Part shown: positions 16,909 to 26,204 of the stretch, piece after piece
Layout of the letters: each line of letters opens with the position of its first letter
How positions within the stretch are numbered: the stretch's first letter is position 1
NCBI GenBank assembly: GCA_003152015.1
Contig: PLZF01000090.1
Span: 456-64,455 of the forward strand
Source: Acidimicrobiaceae bacterium
Lineage (GTDB): Bacteria > Actinomycetota > Acidimicrobiia > Acidimicrobiales > RAAP-2
Length of the DNA: 64,000 nucleotides
Reading direction: 5' to 3'
Translations under genes and position numbers: made by a program
The notes under the pieces: model-generated
Told to the model about the DNA's origin: nothing
The model's input: only the letters and a program-made list of their open reading frames with translations
The model's database searches: none

Positions 16909-18195
16909 TCAAGCGAAGCTGACCAGGTGGTAGTCCTTACGACCACGACGCACCACCAGGTAGCGACCGGCTACCAGATCGTCAGCCACCAACGTTCGGG
17001 CCACATCGACCTCCCGCCGGTTGTTCACATAGGCACCACCCTGCTCGATGGTGGTGCGGGCCCGACCTTTGGAAGGGACCATGCCCGTCTCCGCCATCAG
17101 GTCGACCAGGGAAAGGCCTTCGCCGTCGAGACGGCTTCGGGCAAGCTGTGTGGAGGGAGCGTCGACGAAGACATCGAGGAGAGACCGCTCGTCCAGCCGG
17201 GCCACCTCCTCACCAAAGAGGGCGGCGGCGGCTCGTTCCGCCCGTTCGGTTTCCTCTTCACCGTGGACGAGCAGGCAGACCCGGCGGGCCAGCTCCCGCT
17301 GGGCTTCACGCCGTTCGGGGTGGTCGGCGGTGACCTGGTCGAGTCCACGGATCTCGTCGTGAGAGAGGAAGGTGAAGTACCGAAGGTAGGCCCCGACCAC
17401 CGCGTCCTCGCTGCGAACGAAGAACTGATACAGCTGGTAGGGGCTCGTCCTGTTGGCATCGAGCCACACCGTGCCGGATTCTGTCTTCCCGAATTTGGAC
17501 CCGTCCGCCTTCAGTACCAACGGGGTGGTCAGACCCCACACTTCGGTGTGACGGAGTTTTCGCACCAGCTCGATGCCCATGGTGATGTTGCCCCACTGTT
17601 CCCTCCCTCCCAGTTGAAGGGTGCAGTTGCACTGGTCGAACAGGTGGAGAAAGTCGTAGGCCTGAAGAAGCATGTAGCTGAATTCAGTGAACGAGATCCC
17701 TTGCCCATCGCGATCGAGCCGGGACTTGACCGAATCCTTGGCCACCATCTGATTGACGGTGAAGTGCTTGCCCACATCTCGCAAAAAATCGAAGAGACGG
17801 AGTTCGGTCAACCAATCGCTGTTGTTCATCAACCGGGCCTGGGAGCCGGTTGCGTCGGAACCGAAGTCGAGGAAGCGCGCGAGTTGGGTGTGGATGCCAT
17901 GGAGATTGGCCTCGAGCACATCCGGCGACAGGAGAGACCGTTCCTCGGTCTTCCCGCCCGGGTCACCGATGAAACCCGTCCCTCCTCCGGCCAATGCGAT
18001 GGGCCGGTGGCCGGCCACCTGAAGGCGTCGCAGATTGCAGACTTGCAGGAGGTGGCCCACGTGGAGACTGTCGGCGGTGGGGTCGAACCCCGTGTAGGCG
18101 GTGAGCCGATCGGCATCGAGGCGTGCCTCGAGGGAGGGGTCAGTCATCTGGTGGATGAGCCCCCGAAAGCGGAGGTCCTCGGCAAGTCTGGACAT
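16909..18195 (-). CDS. tyrS: tyrosyl-tRNA synthetase
   Basis: Charges tRNA-Tyr; 428 residues from MSRLAEDLRFRGLIHQMTD. Class I signatures: HVGHLLQ (HIGH equivalent) near residue 46 and KFGKTESGTVWLD (KMSKS equivalent, in the form usual for bacterial TyrRS). Substrate-binding TGFDPTADSLHVG and QLGGREQWGNI are present, and the C-terminus carries an S4 RNA-binding domain (SKGRARTTIEQGGAYVNNRRE). The frame runs 66 codons further upstream, but without homology. No T-box leader is recognisable in the 164-bp gap to the divergent gene. Confidence 0.96.
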   Translation of the reverse strand: MSRLAEDLRFRGLIHQMTDPSLEARLDADRLTAYTGFDPTADSLHVGHLLQVCNLRRLQVAGHRPIALAGGGTGFIGDPGGKTEERSLLSPDVLEANLHGIHTQLARFLDFGSDATGSQARLMNNSDWLTELRLFDFLRDVGKHFTVNQMVAKDSVKSRLDRDGQGISFTEFSYMLLQAYDFLHLFDQCNCTLQLGGREQWGNITMGIELVRKLRHTEVWGLTTPLVLKADGSKFGKTESGTVWLDANRTSPYQLYQFFVRSEDAVVGAYLRYFTFLSHDEIRGLDQVTADHPERREAQRELARRVCLLVHGEEETERAERAAAALFGEEVARLDERSLLDVFVDAPSTQLARSRLDGEGLSLVDLMAETGMVPSKGRARTTIEQGGAYVNNRREVDVARTLVADDLVAGRYLVVRRGRKDYHLVSFA

Positions 18196-18359
18196 GGTCT
18201 CAGCCTGCCACGTCGCCGGAGGCCGGCGGCCAAATCGCCACCTCCCGAGCGCCCCCACCATCACGATGACAGCACCCCGCCTGTACTGGCCCGATACGCT
18301 CACGGGACCGGTGGCCGATGGCCGATGCGGCTTTCTGCCCATGAAACAAGGAGTTCGCG

Positions 18360-19706
18360 GTGACAAACCCCTACCTCGATGGCAACTTCGCACCGGTGCT
18401 CGAAGAGCTGACGGAAGATCACGAACTGCCGGTCACCGGCATCATCCCACCGGATCTGGAGGGTCACCTCCTCCGCAACGGCCCCAATCCGGCAGTACTT
18501 CCTGCCGATGACACCGAATACCACTGGTTCAGTGGCGACGGGATGATCCACGATATTTCGTTGGCGGGCGGCAAAGCGGTCGGTTATCGCAACCGCTGGG
18601 TCAGGACCCGCAAACTGGCGGCCGAACTGGGCACTGTCTCCCCCAAAGGACCGAGTGAACCTCTCGACGGCCCGGCCAATACCCACGTCATCCGGCACGG
18701 TGGTGCGACGCTGGCTCTGGTGGAGTCGGGTTTCCCCCACGCACTTTCCCCCGATCGGGAGCGGGCACGGATACACGATTTCGACGGGGCGCTGGCATCC
18801 CCGATGACCGCTCATCCCAAGGTCGACCCGGTCACCGGAGAGCTCTTCTTCTTCGGTTATGACGTGTTCGGACCACCATTTCTCCGCTATCACACGGTGG
18901 ATGCCACCGGTACGCTCACCCACAGCCAAGAGGTCGACATCCCCCGGGCCACGATGATGCACGACTTCGGGGTCACGGCCACTCAGGTCGTCTTCATGGA
19001 TCTTCCGGTGGTGTTCGATCTCGACCTCGCCTCCACCGGGCGTTCACTCCCCTTCCGATGGATGCCCGACGCCGGGAGTCGGATCGGGGTGATGCCCCGC
19101 AACCATGGGGATGGGGCCATCCGGTGGATCGGCATTGACCCGGTGTATGTCTTCCATGTCCTCAATGCCTATGACGACGGGGATGTCATTGTCATGGACG
19201 TCGTTCGTTACGACTCCGCGTTCGACACCGAGCCCGGCGAGATCATCGCTTCGAACAAACCGGTACTGGCTCGATGGACGATCGATCCGAACGGAAATCG
19301 GGTGAGCGAAGAAAGACTCGATGATGCACTGGTGGAATTTCCTCGGATGGACGTAACGGTGGCCGGCCTCCCCCACCGTTACGGCTACTGCACCCTGCTT
19401 GGAGCCCAACTCGACACCAGCGATCAGACAGGTCTCATCAAGTACGACCTCCAGCGGGACGAGACCACCCGGTACGACCCGGGTGAACATCGGGCATCGG
19501 GCGAGCCGATATTCGTTCGGGCCGATGACGGGAGAGGCGAAGACGAAGGTTGGGTAATGAGCGTTGTCTACGACGCCACTCGTGACGCCAGCGATCTGGT
19601 GATCCTCGACGCCACATCATTCTCGGGCCCGCCAGTGGCCACTGTGCATCTGCCCGTCCGGGTGCCGTTCGGGTTCCACGGTTCGTGGGTGCCTTCCACG
19701 TCCTGA
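18360..19706 (+). CDS. carotenoid oxygenase family protein (RPE65/CCD-like)
   Basis: A non-haem iron dioxygenase of 448 residues that should cleave a carotenoid or a related stilbenoid double bond. The N-terminal RNGPNPAV and HWFSGDGMIHDI motifs are diagnostic. Candidate iron-ligand histidines fall in AHPKVDPVTGELFFFGY, MMHDFGVT, VFHVLNAYDD and the C-terminal FGFHGSWVP. The GTG start has AAGGAG 7 nt before it. It is divergent from tyrS. No carotenoid synthesis genes or rhodopsin are in the window, so the substrate is unknown. Confidence 0.92.
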   Translation: MTNPYLDGNFAPVLEELTEDHELPVTGIIPPDLEGHLLRNGPNPAVLPADDTEYHWFSGDGMIHDISLAGGKAVGYRNRWVRTRKLAAELGTVSPKGPSEPLDGPANTHVIRHGGATLALVESGFPHALSPDRERARIHDFDGALASPMTAHPKVDPVTGELFFFGYDVFGPPFLRYHTVDATGTLTHSQEVDIPRATMMHDFGVTATQVVFMDLPVVFDLDLASTGRSLPFRWMPDAGSRIGVMPRNHGDGAIRWIGIDPVYVFHVLNAYDDGDVIVMDVVRYDSAFDTEPGEIIASNKPVLARWTIDPNGNRVSEERLDDALVEFPRMDVTVAGLPHRYGYCTLLGAQLDTSDQTGLIKYDLQRDETTRYDPGEHRASGEPIFVRADDGRGEDEGWVMSVVYDATRDASDLVILDATSFSGPPVATVHLPVRVPFGFHGSWVPSTS

Positions 19707-19979
19707 AGATTTCCGACTGATAAAGTTGGCGCCCTCGCGCGGCTGGTGATAAGTGAGGGTGACGCCAACCCTGGTTCCGAGCGTGAGAAACTTGCAGTTA
19801 CAAAGTCGGTGGGATGAGACGTCCCGGCCGATCGACGAAACGAGCGACAGGCCAACCGACCTTGCCATCCATCGATCTTTCTCAATCGGGCCCACCCGGT
19901 ACTCTTCGCCATACTGGCGGCAGGGGAACCTGGCCGTCGCCGATAAGCAGGCTGTGGGGGCTCTCGATGCACCGGGCCT
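19707..19979 (+). other. 273-nt region ahead of the LCP gene, possibly a structured leader
   Basis: No gene is seen. It contains TAAAGT (19721-19726) as a possible -10 without a good -35, an AGGGT/ACCCT hairpin near 19755-19772, and a longer imperfect stem (gtcggtggga with tcccggccgat, about 19805-19832) around a 7-nt loop. It does not match any riboswitch consensus I can recall with confidence. Confidence 0.35.
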
Positions 19980-21320
19980 ATGCCGAGTAACGGCGAGTTT
20001 CCCGGACCCATCCTCGGGGGCCAGGTCCCTATTCCTCGCAATGCGGGTGGGACCCGACCTGTCCCCGAACACCGCCTCAAACCGGCCAAGCGCCGTCGTA
20101 CGCCGGGCCAACGGATCCTTCGGATCCTCATCATTGTGCTCTCGCTGATTATTGTGCTCGCTGCTGCCGGATATGGCTACTTCCGGTACGAATGGGCCCA
20201 GATCAATACCGCCGTCTGCCCCAGCTGTGTCGCGGTGGCCAACGGAGCACCGTACAACGTGCTGGTGCTCGGCTCGGACACCCGGACCGGCGAGACCAGC
20301 GCACAGGCACAGCAGTTCGGCAACCAGACCACCGCGGGTGGACAGCGCAGCGACACCATCAAGATCGTCCATGTCGATCCCCAGGCAGGCACCGCCAGCA
20401 TCCTGTCCATCCCCCGCGACACGTTCGTCACCCTTTCCGGCGTACCGGCCTCGTCGGGTGTGTCGTCGAAGAACAAGATCAATGCCGCCTTCGCTTCGGG
20501 GCCGAACGACCCGAACCCGAGCGGGACCGGTGCCAATGGACTGGTCACCACCCTTCAGAACACGTTTGGGATTCCCATCAGTCACTGGATAGTCGTCAAC
20601 TTCTTCGGGCTCATGGACGCGGTGAACGGACTGGGCGGGGTAAAGATGAACGTACCGGTTCCGATCCGCGACTACGGCGACTGCAATGCCAACGGCGTGT
20701 ACAGCAATTGCACCGGTCTCAATATTCAAACGACCGGCTGCCAGACCCTTGGCGGCGCCCAGGCGCTGGCCCTCTCCCGGTCACGGCATTTCGAGTACTA
20801 CCAGAATGGCAAGTGGAACAGCGACTACTCATCGGATCTCGGTCGCATCCAACGCCAGAATCTGATGATCGAGGCGGTGGTCAACAAGGCCAAGTCGACC
20901 TACAACCCGGTCACCGCGGCGTCATTCATCGCGTCGCTCACCCACGACGTCACCCTGGACAACCAGATGAGCGCAGGGATGTTGCTGAGCCTGGCCGAGC
21001 GCTACCACGCCTTTTCGGGCTCGAGCCTGAAGAACTACACGTTGCCCACGATCGGAGCCAGCTACGCGCCCTACGGCGGAGAGGCGGTCCAAGTGGTTCA
21101 ACAACCCCAAGCCCAGCAGATGTTCACCCAATTCCTGGGCGGACCGGCTGGAACCGTCACCACACCACCCCTGAGTTCCTACGGTAATCCAATCCCGGTG
21201 CCGCCTGTCGGGACCCCCACCACCGCGGCGGCGACGAGTCCTGCCACCGCGGTGTCCTCAACCCCCCCCGCCGCCAGTGCCCCGTCTGCCTTCCCGTCGT
21301 TCGATCCGACACCCTGCTGA
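19980..21320 (+). CDS. LytR-CpsA-Psr (LCP) family cell-wall ligase
   Basis: Attaches secondary polymers (teichoic acid- or arabinogalactan-like) to peptidoglycan. 446 residues: a basic cytoplasmic N-terminus of about 45, one membrane helix (about 46-67), then the extracellular LCP domain with GSDTR, RSDTIKIVHVDP, SILSIPRDTFV, INAAFASG, NFFGLMDAVNGLGGV and ALALSRSRH...DLGRIQRQ, which include the Arg/Asp residues that bind the polyprenyl pyrophosphate. The tail is rich in Thr, Ser, Ala and Pro. The start is tentative since no ribosome site is clear. Confidence 0.92.
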   Translation: MPSNGEFPGPILGGQVPIPRNAGGTRPVPEHRLKPAKRRRTPGQRILRILIIVLSLIIVLAAAGYGYFRYEWAQINTAVCPSCVAVANGAPYNVLVLGSDTRTGETSAQAQQFGNQTTAGGQRSDTIKIVHVDPQAGTASILSIPRDTFVTLSGVPASSGVSSKNKINAAFASGPNDPNPSGTGANGLVTTLQNTFGIPISHWIVVNFFGLMDAVNGLGGVKMNVPVPIRDYGDCNANGVYSNCTGLNIQTTGCQTLGGAQALALSRSRHFEYYQNGKWNSDYSSDLGRIQRQNLMIEAVVNKAKSTYNPVTAASFIASLTHDVTLDNQMSAGMLLSLAERYHAFSGSSLKNYTLPTIGASYAPYGGEAVQVVQQPQAQQMFTQFLGGPAGTVTTPPLSSYGNPIPVPPVGTPTTAAATSPATAVSSTPPAASAPSAFPSFDPTPC

Positions 21321-21343
21321 CCGGGTCGATCAGGACTGGTCGC

Positions 21344-23200
21344 CTACCAACTGGCCGAAGCACCCGACTCGACTGCGTCGATCACCGCCTGATTGATGTC
21401 GGCATGGATCTCCACGTTCTCCGCCCGGCCCGGTAGGCGTACCCGGATCACCGCCAGCACGCCGTCCTCTATCCGCCGGTTCAGCGCCTCTCCCAGGGCC
21501 TCAGGCCCGTCGTCAGGTCCGATCTCATCGACAGCTATCCCGAACCCTGCCGCCACCTTCCCCACGTCGGGGGCCTGCGGGGTTCCGAACAGCGTCTCGA
21601 ATGACTCGGCGTCCAGCACAGTTGCGGGGGGCAGAAACGAGAAAATTCCTCCGCCACCGTTGTCGGCGACCACCACCGTGCACGGGGCGTCGGACCCCAC
21701 GGCCCGTATCAACGCCGACACGTCGTGGAAGAATGCCAGGTCCCCCACCAAGGCAACGGTGGGACCGGTGGCCAGCGCCACGCCCAGGGCTGTCGAGACC
21801 ACTCCGTCGATGCCGTTGGCGCCGCGGTTGGCCAGGACCCGCGGCGGATCGGGGCGTGGTGCCCCGTATGCCTCGATATCGCGTATCGGCATCGACGACG
21901 AGGACACCAGCGTGGCCCCTCCGGGAAGGGCGGCAAAGAGTCGCCGGGCCAACCCTGGCTCGGTCCAGCCGGCCTTCGGAGTGGATCGACCATGGTGGGT
22001 GGTCACCGGATCGCCCAGGCTCTCTCCGAGAGCAGCTTGGGCAGCAGACTCCGCTGCTCGCCAACTATCGAGCCAGGCTGTGTCTTGTACCTGACCCCGG
22101 TCGCCCTGGTCAGCCTCCGATGCTTCCCGCATCCCATCCACGATGGCCCGGCAGACGGCGGTCGGGTCCGCTGACGCCAAGGTCGTGACCGAGCGGTCGG
22201 GGTCCACCCACTGTCCCCACGCCACCACCGCGATCACCGGAACACCGTCGGAATCCGAAGAGGCCAGAAAGCTGTTCACCACCTTCGACACCCATGGCGC
22301 CCCCAGCCTCAGGACGAGCTCGGGACGGTGGCTGGCGGCAAAGATATCGGAGCGGAGGATGCCGTCGGCCGCCGCGATCAGGGTTGACCCCGGGCGTCGG
22401 AGCCCCGATCGTGGGTCGGCCAACACCGGCCATCCCAAAACGGCAGAAGCCGCGGCCACCTCATCAGGGTCACCACAACCGGCACCGACCACGATCAACC
22501 CTCGTACGCCGGTCCTGCCGGCGTGCACGATCTGGGCGACCACCGCGGGGGTCGGGGCCTGAGGTTCCACCTCCACCTGGTACCAAGGGGCCCCGTCGGG
22601 CCGGCCGGGTTGGACTTTCCCAACCTCGACCTTCCTGATAAGTGGTTCCCGAAAGGGCAGATTCACATGAACTGGTCCCGGTCCGCCCGGACCTGTGACC
22701 GCTTCCGCCACCGTCCGGGAAGCCAGGGAACGCCAGGTGGAACGGCTCGCCGCATCGGCCACACCGGGATCGGAAAACCAGCGGACCGACCGACCGAAGA
22801 TCATCTGCTGATCGATGGTCTGGGGCGCCCCGACATCTCGGAGCTCGGGTGGTCGATCGGCGGTGCACACCACAAGAGGGACACGGGCCAGATCGGCCTC
22901 CGCCACCGCGGCGTGGAGCTCGGCTGCCGCGGTTCCACTCGTGGTCAATATCACCGCCGGGCGACCGGTGGCCAGACCGATCCCAAGTGAAGTGAACGCT
23001 GCAGACCGCTCATCGAGACGAACGTGGACGTCCACGCCGGCGTGATGCATGAGTGCCACCGCCATCGGCGTGGACCGGGACCCCGGGCAAATGACGGCGT
23101 GGGACACGCCACACCGCACCCACTCGTCCACCAGGGTGGCGGCGAACTCCATCTGCGTGTCGCCGTCTCCATGTGCCGGCTCTGGTGTCGATACGCTCAT
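21344..23200 (-). CDS. menD: SEPHCHC synthase (menaquinone)
   Basis: First committed step of menaquinone synthesis: thiamine-diphosphate-dependent addition of 2-oxoglutarate to isochorismate. About 618 residues from MSVSTPEPAHG. Signatures: AVICPGSRSTPMAVAL near the start, LANRGANGIDGVVSTALG, and the ThDP/metal motif GDLAFFHDVSAL through NGGGGIFSFLP. A TTG four codons earlier is also possible. It is divergent from menH with 20 bp between starts and converges on the LCP gene. Confidence 0.95.
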   Translation of the reverse strand: MSVSTPEPAHGDGDTQMEFAATLVDEWVRCGVSHAVICPGSRSTPMAVALMHHAGVDVHVRLDERSAAFTSLGIGLATGRPAVILTTSGTAAAELHAAVAEADLARVPLVVCTADRPPELRDVGAPQTIDQQMIFGRSVRWFSDPGVADAASRSTWRSLASRTVAEAVTGPGGPGPVHVNLPFREPLIRKVEVGKVQPGRPDGAPWYQVEVEPQAPTPAVVAQIVHAGRTGVRGLIVVGAGCGDPDEVAAASAVLGWPVLADPRSGLRRPGSTLIAAADGILRSDIFAASHRPELVLRLGAPWVSKVVNSFLASSDSDGVPVIAVVAWGQWVDPDRSVTTLASADPTAVCRAIVDGMREASEADQGDRGQVQDTAWLDSWRAAESAAQAALGESLGDPVTTHHGRSTPKAGWTEPGLARRLFAALPGGATLVSSSSMPIRDIEAYGAPRPDPPRVLANRGANGIDGVVSTALGVALATGPTVALVGDLAFFHDVSALIRAVGSDAPCTVVVADNGGGGIFSFLPPATVLDAESFETLFGTPQAPDVGKVAAGFGIAVDEIGPDDGPEALGEALNRRIEDGVLAVIRVRLPGRAENVEIHADINQAVIDAVESGASASW

Positions 23201-23220
23201 GGAGGAGGACAATTCTTGTC

Positions 23221-24072
23221 ATGTCGCCCGTTCCCGAACCCATGAACCCAACTAAGACATCCCACATGGTGGGCGTTTCGCTGCACGCCGAAGTGATGGG
23301 CAATGGGCCCCGGACTGTCATGGCGCATGGATTCACCCAGACCTGTCGGGTGTGGGGCTCGATGGATTCCATATTGGCCACAGATCACGAGCTCATGCTG
23401 GTCGATATGCCGGGCCACGGGGGGTCGGCCCATGTGCTCGCCGATCTCACCGAGGGAGCCCACCTGTTGGGCGCCCTCGGAGGCAACGCCGCCTATCTCG
23501 GCTATTCGATGGGCGCCCGCTTCTGTCTCCATCTGGCTCTGACCCAGCCCGAACTGGTGAGTTCGCTGGTGCTCATTTCGGGTACCGCCGGCATCGACGA
23601 TCCCGATGACCGGGCCGCCCGGCGGGCTCAGGACGAAGGATTGGCCGACCAACTCGACCCTCCGCTCCCCGGTGGCGGTGGCGCTGACTCTTCCGGCGGT
23701 GGCCAGGCTCGACTCGACTCGTTCCTGCGCCGTTGGCTCGACAACCCCCTGTTGTCGGGTGCTCCCACCGAAACCGACGGATTCGCCGAACGCCGCCGCA
23801 ATACCGGGCCCGGGCTGGCATCGAGTCTGAGGTTGGCGGGAACCGGCACCCAACTCCCTCTGTGGGCACAACTCAACCGTTTGACCATGCCCGTCCTGAT
23901 CCTCACCGGCGAGCATGATGACAAATTCACCGGCCTCGGGCGACGGATGGCCGACGCCATCGGCGAGAACGCCACCAACGTGGTCATTGCCGGCGTCGGT
24001 CACTCCCCCCACCTGCAGCAACCGGCCCTGGTGGCCGAGCAGATCAGCGCTCATCTGGGTTCGGGTCGCTGA
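23221..24072 (+). CDS. menH: MenH-like alpha/beta hydrolase (SHCHC synthase)
   Basis: Likely removes pyruvate from the MenD product. 283 residues with the nucleophile Ser in LGYSMGARFCL (MenH-type GYSMG-R), the acidic residue in LTGEHDDKF and His in GVGHSPHLQ. A glycine- and serine-rich loop (about residues 155-165) is unusual. The ATG at 23221 follows GGAGGAGGA by 11 nt. The match to MenH rests on the hydrolase fold, the GYSMGAR motif and the neighbouring men genes. Confidence 0.85.
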   Translation: MSPVPEPMNPTKTSHMVGVSLHAEVMGNGPRTVMAHGFTQTCRVWGSMDSILATDHELMLVDMPGHGGSAHVLADLTEGAHLLGALGGNAAYLGYSMGARFCLHLALTQPELVSSLVLISGTAGIDDPDDRAARRAQDEGLADQLDPPLPGGGGADSSGGGQARLDSFLRRWLDNPLLSGAPTETDGFAERRRNTGPGLASSLRLAGTGTQLPLWAQLNRLTMPVLILTGEHDDKFTGLGRRMADAIGENATNVVIAGVGHSPHLQQPALVAEQISAHLGSGR

Positions 24073-24074
24073 CG

Positions 24075-25076
24075 TCACGTCGACCACAGCCAGACAGCCC
24101 CCGCGAGTAGGGCGCCGAACACGAGTTGGAGCCTACCTGTAGCCGCCAAAACCGGCAGGAGAGCTCGGCCGGTGGCGTCGCCACTGACGGTTCGAATCGG
24201 CGCAATGACCTGGGGTAGGGCAAGGAGCGGCAAAAAGGCAAAGACCGGGTGCTGACCTGCGATCGCCCCGGTGGCCGCTAGGAGCCCCCAGCCAAGCACT
24301 CCGATAAATGGGACCACGATACAGGCGACGTACAACCAGCCCGCGGTCCGGCGCCCTACCCGGGCGGCGAGCGTCCGCTTCCCCGATATCAGATCGGTGT
24401 CGATATCCCGAAGGTTGTTGGCCAGCAGCAGCGCCGTCGCCAGGAGACCGACGGCCACGGAGGCCGACAGCACCAATCCTCCACCCAGCCGGAGCGTCTG
24501 GACGTAATAGGTGCCAACCGTTGCCACCAGGCCAAAGAACACGAACACGAACAGTTCGCCGAATCCGGCATAGCCATAGGGACGGGGACCCCCGGTATAG
24601 AACCACCCGGCGGCCAAACAGGCCGCACCCACCGCCAGCACCCACCACGAGGTCGCCCACGCCAGGGCCACGCCAACGCCACCGGCGATCCCGAACGCCA
24701 ACATTGCCGCCCGCTTGACCGCCTGTGGTGACACCAGACCTGAGGCAACCAGACGGACCGGACCCACCCGTTGGTCATCTGTCCCTCGGATGCCGTCGGA
24801 GTAGTCGTTGGCGTAGTTGGTGCCGACCTGGAGAGCCAGCGCCACCACCAGAGCGCCGAGGGCCCGCCACCACGTCGAGTCCCAGAGCGATGGCGCCAGC
24901 ACGTGGGTCAACGCCGCGTAGCTGGTCGGCAAACCAGGGCTCAGTGGATGTGCCGCCGCCGTCCCGACCAGCACCGGCACGACCGCCGCCGGCAACGTCC
25001 TCGGGCGGGCACCCACCACCCACCGTTTGGTCGGTCCGGGCCCACCGCGTGCCGCCGCCATTTCGGGCCCGGTCAT
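24075..25076 (-). CDS. menA: 1,4-dihydroxy-2-naphthoate polyprenyltransferase
   Basis: An integral-membrane UbiA-family enzyme that prenylates DHNA to demethylmenaquinone. About 333 residues from MTGPEMAAARG. The first Asp-rich motif is NYANDYSDGIRGTDD and the second NNLRDIDTD; eight or nine hydrophobic segments follow the family pattern. The frame extends 64 codons upstream with no homology, so the ATG at 25076 is preferred. It lies 136 nt downstream of menB on the same strand and converges with menH, whose stop is 2 nt away. Confidence 0.93.
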   Translation of the reverse strand: MTGPEMAAARGGPGPTKRWVVGARPRTLPAAVVPVLVGTAAAHPLSPGLPTSYAALTHVLAPSLWDSTWWRALGALVVALALQVGTNYANDYSDGIRGTDDQRVGPVRLVASGLVSPQAVKRAAMLAFGIAGGVGVALAWATSWWVLAVGAACLAAGWFYTGGPRPYGYAGFGELFVFVFFGLVATVGTYYVQTLRLGGGLVLSASVAVGLLATALLLANNLRDIDTDLISGKRTLAARVGRRTAGWLYVACIVVPFIGVLGWGLLAATGAIAGQHPVFAFLPLLALPQVIAPIRTVSGDATGRALLPVLAATGRLQLVFGALLAGAVWLWST

Positions 25077-25212
25077 CCATGCCCCCCCGGCTTTCGTGAT
25101 CTGATTCCCTCCGCGTTTGAGCGAATGGCCCGGACCCTTGCGGCCGGGAGGGACCATGATTCGTCCGGGTGCTGCATGTTCCGGTCCACCGGTACCTCCG
25201 TCGCCACCATGC

Positions 25213-26154
25213 TCATGGGCGGCGAGGGAACCTACCGAACTCCGGATCCCGGTGTTGCTGGAAGGCATTACGACCCTCTTGACCCTCTTCGCTCATGTAG
25301 AAGAGCATGGTGGCGTCTCCGGCGAACTGTTGAAGACCGGCCAGGCCGTCGTCGGCGGCGTGGAGCCCGCCCTTGACCATCCGCAGGGCAATGGGCGACA
25401 AGGACAGCATTCGCCGACACCAGGCGACCGTCTCGCGTTCGAGGGAGTCCAGGGGCACCACCTCGTTGACAAGTCCCCAGTCGAGGGCAGTTGCCGCATC
25501 GTACTGACGACAGAGGAACCACACCTCCTTGGCTCGCTTCAGACCGATGGTGCGAGCCAAGAGGCTGGCGCCGTAGCCGCCGTCGAAACTCCCCACTTTC
25601 GGGCCGGTCTGGCCAAAGCGGGCATTGTCGGCGGCAATGGTGAGGTCGCACACCAGATGGAGAATGTGACCCCCACCGATGGCATAGCCGGCGACCATGG
25701 CAACTACCGGTTTGGGCAAGCGTCGGATCTCGATCTGCAGATCCAGGACGTTGAGGCGGCCGATCCCCTGCTGAGCGACGTCGTCATCGCCGATATAGCC
25801 ATCATCACCCCGGACCTTCTGATCCCCACCCGAGCAAAACGCGTCGGGTCCCTCGCCGGTCAGGATGACAGCCCCCACCGACGAGTCGTCGCGGGCAATT
25901 CTGAGTGCATCCGAAAGTTCAAAGAGAGTCTGGGGTCGGAAGGCATTGCGAACCTCCGGACGGGCGATGGTCAGTTTGGCAATTCCTTCGGCCACGTCGA
26001 AGTGAATGTCCCTATAGTCACCACGTCGTTCCCATTCGGGCAGCGGCATGCTCCGATAGCCATCCACCGGGTCCACCGGTTCCCCCGTGATCACCGTCCG
26101 AGCCCCCGACCCTGAGCTACCGGTTCCACTGCCTCCACCACCTGCCATCACCAT
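25213..26154 (-). CDS. menB: 1,4-dihydroxy-2-naphthoyl-CoA synthase
   Basis: A crotonase-fold ring-closing enzyme of menaquinone synthesis, 313 residues. Diagnostic parts are [27 protein letters not shown] (oxyanion region), [34 protein letters not shown] and the MenB-specific C-terminus [14 protein letters not shown]. The first ~30 residues are a glycine/serine-rich extension. GAGGAG lies 9 nt before the ATG. Likely co-transcribed with menA. Confidence 0.96.
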   Translation of the reverse strand: MVMAGGGGSGTGSSGSGARTVITGEPVDPVDGYRSMPLPEWERRGDYRDIHFDVAEGIAKLTIARPEVRNAFRPQTLFELSDALRIARDDSSVGAVILTGEGPDAFCSGGDQKVRGDDGYIGDDDVAQQGIGRLNVLDLQIEIRRLPKPVVAMVAGYAIGGGHILHLVCDLTIAADNARFGQTGPKVGSFDGGYGASLLARTIGLKRAKEVWFLCRQYDAATALDWGLVNEVVPLDSLERETVAWCRRMLSLSPIALRMVKGGLHAADDGLAGLQQFAGDATMLFYMSEEGQEGRNAFQQHRDPEFGRFPRRP

Positions 26155-26192
26155 TCGGACTTTCTCCTCACGCCGCTACACGGGCGGTCACC

Positions 26193-26198
26193 TACGCT
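26193..26198 (+). promoter_or_regulatory. leaderless -10 element for menE
   Basis: TACGCT, 6 nt before the menE ATG at 26205, in the 50-bp divergent gap shared with menB. No ribosome site precedes menE. Confidence 0.5.
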
Positions 26199-26204
26199 AG
26201 CCCC

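Noticed and set aside
18196..18359. Search for a T-box leader before tyrS
   Set aside because: No TGGNACCGCG-like T-box core or specifier stem is visible in the 164-bp gap.
16927..18363. A 478-codon plus-strand frame opposite tyrS
   Set aside because: Antisense shadow of tyrS; no ribosome site and no recognisable domain.
19905..19965. GGGGAACC resembling part of a c-di-AMP (ydaO) riboswitch
   Set aside because: The other conserved pieces of that motif are not found in order, so a short chance match is more likely.
20192..21187. A 331-codon alternative frame within the LCP gene
   Set aside because: Arg/His/Pro-rich shifted-frame translation; the LCP frame has all the family motifs.
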